Source: Halichondria panicea (Eukaryota; Porifera; Demospongiae; Suberitida; Halichondriidae). Taken from it: 64,000 nt of DNA. The notes below the pieces were generated by a model that had not been told where the DNA came from, ran no database searches, and saw nothing but the letters and a program-made list of their open reading frames with translations. The DNA is taken from the NCBI RefSeq assembly GCF_963675165.1, contig NC_087386.1, positions 4,842,169 to 4,906,168 on the forward strand. Direction: 5' to 3'. The position numbers and the translations under genes are program-made. The stretch's first letter is position 1. Every line of letters starts with the position of its first letter. Shown here piece by piece: positions 34,386 through 45,373 of the stretch.

Positions 34386-36169
34386 ATGTGGCTAGTCAAA
34401 CGGTACCTTATCATTCCAATCCTATTGCTCCCAATGGCGTTGGCTAGTTTTAGTGTGAACGACAGTAGAAGTGAGAGCAACATAAATAAGAGCTGCGATG
34501 AATGTCCACCTTGGACACAATGTAATGGCACCAAATGTGAGTGCAAAAAGAGGCTAGAAGATTATCGAGAAGTTAAATGTAATGACCATCTACAGCTGTC
34601 TATCATCCGGTGCAACTGCGTCACATTTGACAATAACTCCAACGACTTAGTAGTAGGTCATTGCATTGAGAATTGTGACAACGGTTACATCAAAAGTGAA
34701 TATCTCCCATTGCCAAATAATGTTTTTCAACTAAACCAGTTCATGTGTGAGGAGAAGTGGAACAGAACAGGACGACTGTGTGGGAGGTGTCTACCTGGAC
34801 ACTCTCCACTGGCTTACTCTTACGACATAAGGTGTGTGAAATGCCCTGAGGGGAACAGAAATATCTGGAAGTACATTCTAGTGGCTTTTGGCCCTTCAAC
34901 AATATTTTATCTCATTATTTTGATTTGTAGAATAAAGGCCACCTCGCTATATCTCCAAGGATACCTTATCTTTTGCCAAATTATAACAGCTCCTCTCTTA
35001 GCTCGAGTTGCAACCAAGTATTTACAGTATCATCAACATTTACGAGTGCCATTGGAAACGATCGGAGCACTGTACACTATCTGGAATCTAGATTTCTTCA
35101 GAGGTCTCTACCCTGACATTTGTCTTGATGTGTCCACACTCACAGTCTTAGCTCTGGACTACGCAGTGGCTATCTACCCACTACTGTTGACTGTTGTCTC
35201 ATACATACTGATTGAGCTACACGCTAGGAATTTCAAACTTCTTGTTCTCCTCTGGAAACCTTTCAGGTACGTACTGAAATAATTTCTGAGAGATTGGAAT
35301 AGCCGAACAACAGTTATAGATGCATTTGCAACATTTTTTCAGCTCTTGTTTGTTAAAATGGCTTCAGTCTCAGTAGACCTTCTACTCCCAGTCAAAGCCC
35401 GCAGTCTCAATAATGGGAATATGACCTGGGTGGTGTACTTTGATGCAAGTATTGAATACTTTAGTGCTGAACACTGTCCCTATGCCATCTTGGCCATACT
35501 ATGCTTTGTGATATTCGTATTTTCACCAATCCTACTATTGTTGATATATCAGTTTCGCTGGTTTCAGAGATTGCTCAGCTGTCTACACTTACGTCATCCA
35601 TTGCTACAAGAGGTCATGGAATCCTTTCAAAGTTGTTACACAAACGGCACTCAACCAGGAACCAAAGATCATAGATGGTTTTCAGCTGTGCCTTTTATTG
35701 GACGCTATCTTTTACTCTTAACATACACATTCATACTTGAGTCAACATTCCTACCGCTAGCGATATCAATTATTATCTTCATCATGATGACAACCATCCT
35801 TGTTCTACCATACAAGAAACAACATGCTACTCATACAAAAATGGATATTGTATTTTGGGGACTTCTTGCAATTTTTTTCTGTTTTGACGAAACCTCAATG
35901 TTTAAATCTCTAAACCACCAGATTTACTCGTAGCATCACAAATACTGATAACTGTTGTGTTATTTACCCCAATGCTCTATTTTGTCTCCATTACTGTCTA
36001 CTTAATACTATCTAGAATCAGTAAAGTGAGGATGGTTGTCAACCGAATACGAGCTTGTAGATGAGGCTATACGAGCATAGAAGAATACGACACCTTTGAA
36101 CCGCACAGACTGATCAACCCAGCGCTGTACAATGAAGAGAGCCTTCAGAACCCTATTATGATACTTTAA
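34386..36169 (+). pseudogene. CRMT-5: Cys-rich multi-transmembrane gene with three disabling lesions
   Basis: A good ATG and signal peptide (LIIPILLLPMALA), a slightly shorter ectodomain start (SCDECPPWTQCNGTKCEC) and the full signature CEEKWNRTGRLCGRCLPGH. Lesions against its paralogues: TAA at 35280-35282, where the fragment at 37948 has CAA (Gln); a one-base deletion near 35910 (AAACCACC for AAAACCACC); and TGA at 36062-36064 in the tail, where others have CGA/GGA-type sense codons (WRRGY). The tail otherwise reads EPHRLINPALYNEE, so the gene decayed after the family tail had evolved. Truncated translation would give 298 residues (ectodomain plus a few helices). Confidence 0.88.
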
Positions 36170-37615
36170 GGTACACAGACACATACAACAGATGAACTCA
36201 TGGAATTTGCGCTCAGAATTGTAGCCATAATAATTTTATTATAATAGCACGATATACATAAATTATGCTAACTTTTGTCAAAAAGATTGTGCACAAATTT
36301 GTCGAAAATTATACAAAACAGTGTATTTCCATGCACATTAATTCTAGGCATTCAAATTATACTAGGATACAATTTCATACAAACTGCTAATTCATGGCAG
36401 TATTGACACAGGTGACAGTAACACTTGTAAAGGTCCTTAAAGAATGGAAGGAGGGAGTCAGGCTGACCACAGCCAATATTAGTACTCTAGGGTACATGAA
36501 TGTGCACCCTATAGGGTACATGGGATTTGTACCTTGGAGTATCCTGAGAGTTTCAATGGATATTCCTTAGTCAGTGCACATCATGCATGGTACAAATTAT
36601 ATATATAGCAGCAGGAAGGATGTATAGGTTTTATGGAATATTCCTAGGAGCTATCGAGGTACATTCTGGTACTTTCTCTGCAGAAGGAACAGCAAACGTA
36701 ACCTGCAAAATTGGGTTATCGACTTTGTCTGAGATATGTGGTAGTTGTTCTCTTTTCATACACACAATAGTTGTACCATGGATATCAAGGGTGTATTGGA
36801 TTTGTACCACTGAGGGCAGTTGTATGTATTCCCCTAGGGCACAGCCCGATGGAATACATACAACTGCACGAGGTAGTACAATAATAATACACCTGCAGAT
36901 ATCCACGGTACAGGTAGCTCAGTTGTACTATGAACACGTATTGATTAGAAGCAATTAGAAGCTGTTATCCAACCCATTTACAACTGAGTAGTAGTAAACA
37001 CTCTTTTATCCCTGCCGTGCACGCACTGTGCACATTTTGTGTGCTTGACAAACCACATTTACAACTTCAGACAACCCACTTCCAATAGGGTCGGGAGTTT
37101 TAGTGAATCTGATTGGATACTGAGGAATTGATCTTCACAATGTGATCCAAGTGTGTACAGTCGTGTTATAAAAGAGAGTCTCCTTTATGGGTGGAGGGTG
37201 GGCTTAAAATGGTTAAATAGGGTGACCACAAGCCAATGTACCCTAGGGTACATGAATGTACATCCTAGCAGGGTACATGGGATTTGTACCCTGGAGTATC
37301 CTGAGATTTCAATGGATATTCCTTAGTGTCAGAGTACATCATGGTACAAATATACATGTAAGACTATAGTTATTTATTGCATATATACGTCTTCGAGGGC
37401 AAACAGAACCACACAGACAAACTTATCTTGGCACCAGTACTAACTCGCTAGTATGCACTAAACTGCTTTTTTCACTAAAATTCATCGTGAATATTTGATA
37501 TTTTACTCAAACTCTTCATTCTGGGTGGGTGTATTATCGAGTCAAAGTCAAAATCCAAATCCCCGTGCAAATAGTTTGTAGCAAAAGAGGGGATAAGCGT
37601 ATTTTCCCGAGGGTA
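36170..37615. repeat. Intergenic: direct repeats flanking a long hairpin
   Basis: About 36455-36600 and 37215-37365 are direct repeats (GTGACCACA..., CTAGGGTACATGAATGT, GGGTACATGGGATTTGTACC, AGTATCCTGAGA, TCAATGGATATTCCTTAG). Between them lies a near-perfect long inverted repeat, 36773-36911. I see no gene. The short ORFs on both strands there are products of the palindrome. Confidence 0.7.
36773..36911. repeat. 139-bp long hairpin
   Basis: Arms of about 60 bp begin GTACCATGGATATC and end GATATCCACGGTAC, with an especially well paired inner part GGCAGTTGTATGTATTCC / GGAATACATACAACTGC. The central loop is CCTAGGGCACAGCCCGAT. It could be a MITE or a small-RNA hairpin precursor. Confidence 0.85.
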
Positions 37616-38078
37616 CAGTAAAGGCCACCTCGCTATATCTCCAAGGATACATTATCTTTTGCCAAATCATAACAGCTCCTTTCTTAGCTGGAGCTACAAC
37701 CAAGTATTTACAGTCTCACGTGTGCTATTGGAAACAATCGGAGAACTGGACACTATGTGGAACCTGGATTTTTTCAGAGGCCTCTACCCTGACATTTGTC
37801 TTGATGTATCCCCACACTCACAGCCTTAGCTCTGGACTATGCAGTGGCTATCTACCCACTACTGTTGACTGTTGTCTCCTACATCTTGATCGAGCTACAT
37901 GCTAAAAATTTCAGACTACTTGTTCTCGTCTAGAAACCATTTAGGTACGTACTGAAACAATTTCTGAGAGATTGGAATAGCAGAACAACAGTCATACATG
38001 CATTTGCAACATTCTTTCAGCTCTCTTTTTTCAAAATGGCTTCGGTTTCAGTATACCTCCTAATCCCAGTCAAAGCGA
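37616..38078 (+). pseudogene. CRMT-6: central fragment of a CRMT gene
   Basis: Starts abruptly at IKATSLYLQGYIIFCQIITAP and runs through the central helices to LIPVKA, matching CRMT-5 and CRMT-8. It has indels (for example TCCCCACACTCACAG) and a stop (CGTCTAGAAACC, where functional copies read TCTGGAAACC). Both gene ends are missing; the 3' break is an inverted repeat arm. It preserves CAA at the position of the CRMT-5 premature TAA. Confidence 0.88.
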
Positions 38079-38080
38079 TT

Positions 38081-38814
38081 GATTATGTACGTCACAAAAC
38101 ACTTGACATTGTAGTAATATAAACTGTCAAATTAAACTGTTGTTGACAGCCACATTGTTTTTATAGATTGTAAAATAATTACACATGCAGAGCCACTTGA
38201 GATGTAGGTGCATGCATCATGTGTTAAAGTTACTCATGTAATGATGTATATACTCAATGTAACGCTGTACAACGAAGAGAGCCTACAGAACACTATTGGC
38301 ATGCACTGATTCAAAGAAGGATGATACAAAGGTAGGTATAGACACACACGCATATACTATAGTGATGAAGTCACAAGCATGGAATTCGCGTACTGAATTG
38401 TAGTCATAATTATATATAATCATACTTATGCTTCAAAGACTGTTTATAAACCTATTACCTGTCAAAAATTATATACAAAACGGTACATTTCCAGGGTACT
38501 ATACAAGATATACAAACTGCTAATCGATACTATACAAAATATACAAACTGCTAATCGACGGCATCGCATGACACAGGTTACAGTAACTGTGCATGCATGA
38601 AGGGGGATAGCAACTATGCTGTCTGTGCGCATGCACCATATACATTGAGTATATACATCGAGTAACTTTAACACATGATGCATGCACCTACATCTCAAGT
38701 GGCTCTGCATGTGTAATTATTTTACAATCCATAAAAACAATGTGGCTGTCAACAACAGTTTAATTTGACAGTTTATATTACTACAATGTCAAGTGTTTTG
38801 TGACGTACATAATC
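38081..38814. repeat. Large inverted repeat (arms about 175-180 bp)
   Basis: 38081-38261 (GATTATGTACGTCACAAAAC ... ATATACTCAATGTA) is the reverse complement of 38641-38814 (TACATTGAGTATATACATCG ... GTGACGTACATAATC). The spacer contains a CRMT C-terminal fragment (about 38262-38315: LYNEESLQNT then stop) and its 3' flank. The left arm replaces the CRMT-6 sequence after PVKA. Confidence 0.88.
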
Positions 38815-38966
38815 ACAACTTCTGTATATGGTGTGTAGTATATAGTTGCTCATCACTCCTCTTCATACTCCACCATGTATGCTAGAATATTAGAATATAG
38901 ACATTCAACAGTATTATTGAATACTCCTAATGTCTTGTTCAGTGGTAATGTTTGTATATAAACACT

Positions 38967-39693
38967 TAGCCTCCTTTGCAGCCTCTCCTTTTTCTGTTCT
39001 TTGTCCCTGTAGTTCAATAAGATAAAATACGGGACGAATTGGAGGAACAAAGAAAGAAAGAAGGAAGAGACTAAGAAAAAGGAGAGCCTGCCTTGCTAAG
39101 TCGCGTGACGGTAGACGAGTGGTAGACGAGTGAAAATGAACGTGGGCAATCACTAGCTGGGCGGAGCCTGACAGAGCAAAAAGCTACAGCATGCCTACGC
39201 ATTGCAAAGTCTAACATAAAATTAAAAGCTGTTAGCATCGTAGATAGTAAGCCAGAATCAAGCGTGGAGACATCATAGACGAGGGCTTACCTAGTAAAGA
39301 CTAAAGATCTAGATCTAGATCTAAATTTAGCTCAGTTTTTTCCTGAGTTCAGAACAGACCCACTTGACTAGTAGATATAATTATTACAGCAGTATAGTCT
39401 ACTCTACTCTAGTCTTTCATACTTCCTCTACTGACTAAAGGTTTCACGAAGGCTGACTCTACTGTACTGATTATGTTCCTGGTAAATGCGCTCCAAGTAC
39501 TGTGTGGGAGGACAGTTATTGAGGTTTTCTCTCGCCCACGCTCGTTAAAATGTGTCTACGTCAGTAGGGGATCACGCGACTTAGCAAGGCAGGCTCTCCT
39601 TTTTCTTAGTCGCTTCCTTCTTTCTTTCTTTGTTCCTCCAATTTTCTCTTCTGTGACAAAGAACAGAAAAAGGAGAGGCTGCGAAGGAGGCTA
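38967..39693. mobile_element. MULE-like foldback element, 9-bp target duplication
   Basis: The 727-bp element begins TAGCCTCCTTTGCAGCC and ends GGCTGCGAAGGAGGCTA. The inverted arms are about 130-140 bp (38967-39110 against 39562-39693) and include GAGAGCCTGCCTTGCTAAGT. The 9-bp target duplication ATAAACACT is at 38958-38966 and 39694-39702. No transposase. Part of the arm (CCTCTCCTTTTTC, GATAAAATACGG) recurs at about 43127-43200 inside another element. Confidence 0.9.
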
Positions 39694-39814
39694 ATAAACA
39701 CTCTGGAAACACCACAAACTCATTTTAAAGATAGCTGATATAGAGCACGTGAAGTATTTGGTGTAAGAATCTCGCAAACAATGTTTGTCTAAGACGTGGG
39801 GGATTTGTATAAAC

Positions 39815-39822
39815 TATAAAAG
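39815..39822 (+). promoter_or_regulatory. TATA-like box of CRMT-7
   Basis: TATAAAAG lies 90 bp upstream of the ATG at 39912, in a clean intergenic context. CRMT-8 and CRMT-9 carry a comparable TATAAAAT. Confidence 0.4.
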
Positions 39823-39911
39823 GCCACAATTGCAAACATACGCAAATTTAAAGCATTAGTTATAGACTCAGTGTAACTACTTCCAGTTTAGTGAAGGCAA
39901 TTCATACAAAA

Positions 39912-41725
39912 ATGGTGATCAGTTTGATTATAGCTTCCTTACTTCTCTGTTCTACAAGGGCTTCAGCAGCCAACCAACAGTTTTCTGAAATAACAAACAC
40001 GAGTTGTCTAGTGGACACTGACTGTCCCATTTGGGCTGAATGCAACAACGCAAAATGTGTCTGCAAGAAAATATTACAGAATTTCAGAACTGTACAGTGT
40101 GGAGAAAATCTACAACTATCTGTTATCAGATGTCACTGTCTGACGTATGACAATAAGACTGATGAACTATTTGAAGGAAATTGTATCGAGAATTGCGACA
40201 ACGGTTACAGCAAAAGTGAGTACCTTCCATTGCCAATAGATGTTTCCCAATTGAACCAGTACATGTGTGAGAAGAAATGGAACAGAACAGGAAGACTGTG
40301 TGGTAAGTGTCTATCTGGACACTCTCCACTGGCTTATTCTTATGACATAAGGTGTGTGAAATGTCCTGAGGGGAACAGAAATATCTGGAAGTACATTCTC
40401 GTGGCTTATGGCCCTTCAACCATCTTTTATTTCGTTATTCTGATTTGCAGAATAAAGGCCACTGGGGTATATCTCCACGGATACCTTATCTTCAGTCAGA
40501 TTATAACAGCCCCTCTTTTAGCTCATGCTGCTGCACAATTTTTAAAATCTCACCAAAATATACGGGTGCTATTTGGAACAGTCGAAACACTGTACTCAAT
40601 GTGGAACCTAGATTTCTTCAGAGGTCTATACCCTGACATTTGTCTTGATTTGTCCCCACTCACAGTTTTAGCTCTGGACTATGCAGTGGCTATCTACCCA
40701 CTACTGTTGACTGTTATCTTTTACACATTAATCAAGCTACATGGTAGAAACTTCAGGCCAGTAGTCATCTTGTGGAGACCATTTCATTACCTCTTTTCTC
40801 GTTTTCGCAGAAACTGGGAAAGCAGAAGTACTGTAATAGATGGGTTCGCAACATTCTTTCAGCTCTCTTCTTTCAAAATGGCTTCAGTCTCAGTATACCT
40901 CTTGATCCCAGTCAAAGCCCACAGTCTCAATAATGGGAATACGACCTGGGTGGTATATTATGATACAAGTATTGAATACCTTGGTGCTGAACATCTTCCC
41001 TACGCTATCTTAGCCATAATATGCTTTTCGATAACGCACATACTGATTGTGCTATTGTTGGTTTATCAATTTAACTAGTTTAAAAAATTGCTCAGCTGTC
41101 TACACATCCGTCATCCATTGCTGCAAGAGGTCATGGAATCTTTTCAAAGTTGTTACACAATGGCACTCAACCAGGAACCAAAGATCGTCGATGGTTTTCA
41201 GCTGTGTCATTTATTGCCCGCTATCTTGTACTGTTAACATACGCTTTCATAACGGAGTCATCATTTCTACTGTCAGCAATAGCAATTATTATCTTCATCA
41301 TGATGATAACTGTTTTTGTCCTACCGTATAATAAAGACCATGCTAGTCATATCAAAATGGATATTGCATTTTGGGGACTTCTTGCAATTTTTTTCTGTTT
41401 CGACGAAAGCTCGATGTACGATTCTCTGAAACCACCAGATTTATTTCAAGCCTCACAAATAATAAGATCTATTGTGTTGCTAATGCCAATGTTCTATTTT
41501 GTCTGCATTCCCGCCTACTTGATACTTCCTAGAATAAAGAAGAAGGTGAGAATTGTTGTCAATCGAATGAGAGCTTGGAGACGACAAGGCTATACGGGCA
41601 TCGAAGGATCCGATGACCCTGAGCCACATAGACTGAGCAACCCAGAGCAGTACAACAACGATAGCCTTTTGCCACTCATCAATCCAGGCGAGATGGCGCT
41701 AAGTCTAGAGGTAGACACACACTAA
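39912..41725 (+). pseudogene. CRMT-7: Cys-rich multi-transmembrane gene with nonsense and frameshift
   Basis: The start is ATG at 39912 (MVISLIIASLLLCSTRASA, signal peptide); the upstream in-frame GTG at 39891 is unlikely. Ectodomain, signature (CEKKWNRTGRLCGKCLSGH) and central helices are intact. TAG at 41076-41078 replaces the TGG of YQFxWF. A one-base deletion near 41148 (TACACAATGG for TACACAAATGG) shifts the frame in the CYTNGTQPG motif. The rest then reads through normally to the tail MRAWRRQGYTGIEG with RLSNPEQY and the stop at 41725. The central variable block is nearly identical to CRMT-8 (ITAPLLAHAAAQFLKSHQN), indicating recent duplication or conversion. Confidence 0.9.
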
Positions 41726-42206
41726 AACTGAAACCATGGAGTACAATAAAGAAAGACAGATTGTAATAGCAGTAGCACTCTATAATTATTATGTATGCTG
41801 TAATTATGCTATACACTGTATATATACATTATAATAATACTCGCAATCATATACACATTTGTCAAATAACTTTGAAATTATAAATTTTATTAGCAGAAGA
41901 AACTGATACAAAATGGCTTTTGTGCTCTTGTCTCTCTGCATGCTCACTGACAATTGAAAACAGAATAGTGCATGACCCATGGCGAAATTTAACCTCTTCT
42001 CAAATGAACCTAACACACGACACAGGTGACATGCAGCAACACAGCCGAGTTATTCCGCTGGACACATCTACTTACTATATGTACTATCTGCTGCACGATA
42101 TATTTAAGTTGAAATCCCTGGCACCTCTCCGAAGTACTAGACCTATAACCCAAGTGCATGCATGCATGCATGTATATACTAAAGGGGGATGCCAATGACT
42201 GTAACC
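41726..42206. other. 3' flank of CRMT-7
   Basis: An AATAAA signal near 41746 is followed by A+T-rich sequence and a stretch also found downstream of CRMT-8 (TAACCTCTTCTCAA...AACACACGACACAGGTGACA, GTTATTCC...CTGGACACATCTACTTACT). This confirms that the genes were duplicated with their 3' flanks. It ends at the 9-bp target duplication ACTGTAACC (42198-42206). Confidence 0.65.
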
Positions 42207-43277
42207 TAGCCTCGATTCCAGGCCGCTGAGAAAGACGGCCTGGTATACACTGTTTACGCATGCGCCAGAATTACCCAGAATCTGGGTAATCGTAAATTGC
42301 AGTATATTTATCAGTATTCTTATTCCGCATTAGTTTGTAAAACATTGATATCCGTTTCATTTATAATGATGTCATTGAAAAAAGAAATCTAGTCCCAAGT
42401 TGTGTAATGGCTGCTACCTTCTCTTCTGCTCTTGCGTACGCGTTATCCTGTGTTGGAAAACCAGGTCTAGTCTTGAAAGACAAGCAGCTGGAGGCGTTGA
42501 AGTGTATGTACGCTGGTGTTTATGTGGGTACCGTACCGACCGGCTATGGCAAGTCCCAGAGCAAGTCCATCTGCTTTCCAGACACTCCCTTTCTTGATTG
42601 ATGTGAAGCTTGACAGGACCAGTGCACCTCTCTCTGAAAGAAGTGTTGTGATGGTGATTTCTCCTCTTGTTTCTCTGAGTGAAGCCATCTTCAAAGTGTT
42701 GGTGTGTCTGTTCGACGTTCAGTGCCATTCTCTCTGGAAGGAAGTATTGTTGTGACATTTGCCGAAAATTGGTCACAGAGTAAGTATGTGGTATCTGATC
42801 CGAGAACTGTGTGGCCTGAATGTGTTTACAATCCGAGGGACTTGTTGCTTGAGTGTGTATCCGGACTTGTTGCTTGAGTGTGTATTAATGGATAGTGCTT
42901 TCAATGGTAAATCTATTGTGTAAATCAATAAGTAGTCCTCACATTATGTTACGTCACAGCCACTGTACTTATCCACATTTATTTTTTACTCACAGGTTTA
43001 ACTAATTTCTTATGAGATTAACTTGTCGCCTGAGTGTGTATCCGATCCGAGCCTCAAGTTAATGAATAAATCTACAGAGCTGATGTTTTACTTAGCTGTC
43101 TCTATCTACAGTATATACAGAGAGGTAGCCTCTCCTTTTTCTTTTTTCTGTTCTTTATCACAATTACTTGTTTTAACGTTCAATGAGATAAAATACGGTA
43201 AATAATAAATTAATTGTCCACCCACGCGCCAACAGTAAATACCAGGCCCACTATTCAAGGGGCTGGAGTCGAGGCTA
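42207..43277. mobile_element. MULE-like element carrying a helicase fragment
   Basis: The 1,071-bp element has ends TAGCCTCGATTCCAGGCC and a matching GGAGTCGAGGCTA. The inverted repeats extend about 55 bp with mismatches (GGCCTGGTATACACTGTTTACGC / its counterpart GGGCCTGGTATTTACTGTTGGCGC, reversed). The exact 9-bp target duplication ACTGTAACC is at 42198-42206 and 43278-43286. No transposase. The interior includes a RecQ-type helicase piece (42407-42735), a pattern of host-gene capture. Confidence 0.88.
42407..42735 (+). pseudogene. Captured RecQ/DEAD-type helicase N-terminal fragment
   Basis: Reads LKDKQLEALKCMYAGVYVG then TVPTGYGKS (Q-motif region and Walker A/motif I). After a frame change it continues FQTLPFLIDVKLDR...SVVMVISPLVSL (motif Ia). 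Extra bases after the Walker Ser (QSKS) and a one-base insertion at TTTCCAG break the frame; later helicase motifs are absent. It sits wholly inside the MULE-like element at 42207-43277. It is inactive and probably captured from a host RecQ-like gene. Confidence 0.8.
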
Positions 43278-44894
43278 ACTGTAACCTAACATAACAGTTG
43301 ACATTGTATCCATTACAGAGACTTAACACAACCTACAACCTGTAATGTAATTTTGTAGTTAGACTAAAGTATGGAATTTCAGACTTTACATGCATGATTC
43401 CCATGCCACAAAAATGCTTTATTGCAAAGTTCCAGAGCTATATAGCTGCATGTGCTAGCAACTTTAGTTATCAACACAGGTATAGTGGTAGTACAAAAAG
43501 TTAACACAGTCACTGGCTACAGCACAAAACTAAGCACATGCAGAGGAGTTTATGGCTGTAAAAACCTCCTTACCCGAGGGCGTATCCCCAAAGGAGATAA
43601 GGTTACGGTATAGTGTTTCCACCCATGCATGCAAACGCTCTATGAATATCATTATTTTGTGCATTTTGTACAGCTAAGACTCACAAAGCAAAAACAATTT
43701 GATTTTAGCTTATATAGGGAGGCCAGGTAATATTGAACTGAAGCTTCTATCTATTTATAAGGCATGGCGACATGAAAAGAAATGTTGAGTTGTACGTCGA
43801 TTTTTAGAGAAATCTATATAGCGAGTTTGTAGGTACTTATACCATCTAATTCTAGCTTTAGCTCTTTCGTATGAAGTTTTACAAGCTGTATCTCTTCGTG
43901 TAGCCCTCTGGAAGGTATTTATCCACATCTACAAGCCTTGAAGTAGAGCTGCAAGTACTTTGCTCACATAATGACGACTAAAATAGAGTTACACTGGCGG
44001 TTTTGATGTCATCTTGTCTCTCTCCATAATCATGTTATTCTTAAACAAAACAATAGCAAAGCATTGATATTTAACACTGTAGACTTCTTTCATCCTGCAA
44101 GAAGAGAAAAAAGCAAGCTAAAAACAGTCATGAATATTCATGACAAATCACTACCGTAAGACCTTGATTTAAGGTGACCCTCCAAATATGTGACACCCAG
44201 GAGCTTCAGCAATTTTCTGACCTCTAAAAGTAACGACAGCTGCGTTGACAATAATTTTTTAATGTCGCGTTCTAATAGAGGTAAATGTAGCCACTCCCTA
44301 GCCTCGATTGTAGCCCACTGGAAAATCAGTGTTTTTAAGCGGCCTGAAATCGAGGCAAGTAGGTTACCTCCAATTAGATGCGACCCTCTAAATATGCGAC
44401 ACCAGGACTTCAATATAATTGTTCAACCTCCAAAAGAAGCGACCTCTGGCTTCGTAATTATTAAAAAGTGTGGCTTTAAATCGAGGTCTTATGGTATACC
44501 GTAACCTTAAATCAAATACATGTCCAGCCTATATAAGCTTGCATGACCAGTCTACCAACTACACACTGTATACTATTCAAACAAGAAGGCAACTATAGGC
44601 TTGTCCACACTCAATTAAGGCTTTGTCAGTAATGGATAGAATATATGAGCAGTCAGCCTCTCCCTCCAAACGAACGGTGCAGAGCCACTCCCCCAATTTT
44701 CTCTTAAATCAGCCTCTCCCTCCAGTCATGCATCACTGCAGCAAAGGCCGAAAGAATATCGAAAAGAACGACGTACAGCTCTAGACCAGCTCCTCTCGTT
44801 TATATGCTGGCTATCGGAGGAATAGCGACAGAAAATTAATACACTGGCTTGATTACAGAATCTAAACAGCCTCTCCATCTTAAAAACACCATCA

Positions 44895-45186
44895 GTGCCA
44901 AGCATTATTTTCCCTTGTATAGCCCTGTGATACTATACATGGGAAATATCTGTCTGTTATCAGACAAGTGCCAAGTATTATTTTCCCTTGTATAGCCCTG
45001 TGATAATATACATGGGAAATATCTGTCTGTTATCAGACAAGTGCCAAGCATTATTTTCCCTATATAGCCCTGTGATAATATACATGGGAAATATCTGTCT
45101 GTTATCAGACAAGTGCCAAGCATTATTTTCCCTTGTATAGCCCTGTGATACTATACATGGGAAATATCTGTCTGTTATCAGACAAG
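44895..45186. repeat. Four-copy tandem repeat, unit 72-73 bp, with internal hairpin
   Basis: Units start GTGCCAAG at 44895, 44968, 45041 and 45113. Each contains TTTTCCC...TATAGCCCTGTGAT, ACATGGGAAATATC and the hairpin TGTCTGTTATCAGACA. A single degenerate unit lies at 47650-47722 upstream of CRMT-9, in the same position relative to the next gene. There are no spacers, so it is not CRISPR-like. Confidence 0.92.
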
Positions 45187-45317
45187 TGTATGCAACAACA
45201 CCTAGCTGTAGATCTACATGGTTTTGTTCTAGTATTGTCTACTTTAAGCAGTGGAGGACTTACAATTACAGCCACATTTGCACACACCACACACAAATAA
45301 AAAACAATGCAAATAGC

Positions 45318-45325
45318 TATAAAAT
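45318..45325 (+). promoter_or_regulatory. TATA-like box of CRMT-8
   Basis: TATAAAAT within ATAGCTATAAAATTGG, 49 bp upstream of the ATG at 45374. The same phrase occurs 72 bp upstream of CRMT-9 (47886-47893). Confidence 0.45.
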
Positions 45326-45373
45326 TGGCCAGACTTGGTAGAACATTTTTATTATAGACACATTCAGTAAAAA

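Larger units (their letters stand above)
43287..45373. repeat. Intergenic upstream of CRMT-8: MITE and 73-bp tandem array
   Basis: 44152-44502 is a MITE with ends TACCGTAAGACCTTGATTTA and TCTTATGGTATACCGTA; inside are degenerate repeats of GACCCTCTAAATATGCGACA. It also holds a short foldback at about 44307-44357 with TAGCCTCGATT / AATCGAGGC ends. 44895-45186 is the tandem array listed separately. The remaining sequence (43287-44151, 44503-44894) shows no gene; AGCCTCTCCCTCC occurs twice near 44657 and 44711. Confidence 0.7.

Noticed and set aside
36587-36958. Overlapping ORFs of 123 and 91 codons on both strands
   Set aside because: Both are produced by the long hairpin at 36773-36911.
39473-39694. 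73-codon ORF
   Set aside because: Its second half is the right inverted arm of the MULE-like element at 38967-39693.
42407-42735. Functional helicase gene
   Set aside because: Frame is broken, later motifs are missing and the piece lies between transposon ends.
44895-45186. CRISPR-like repeated units
   Set aside because: Units are contiguous 72-73 bp copies without unique spacers, in a eukaryotic genome.
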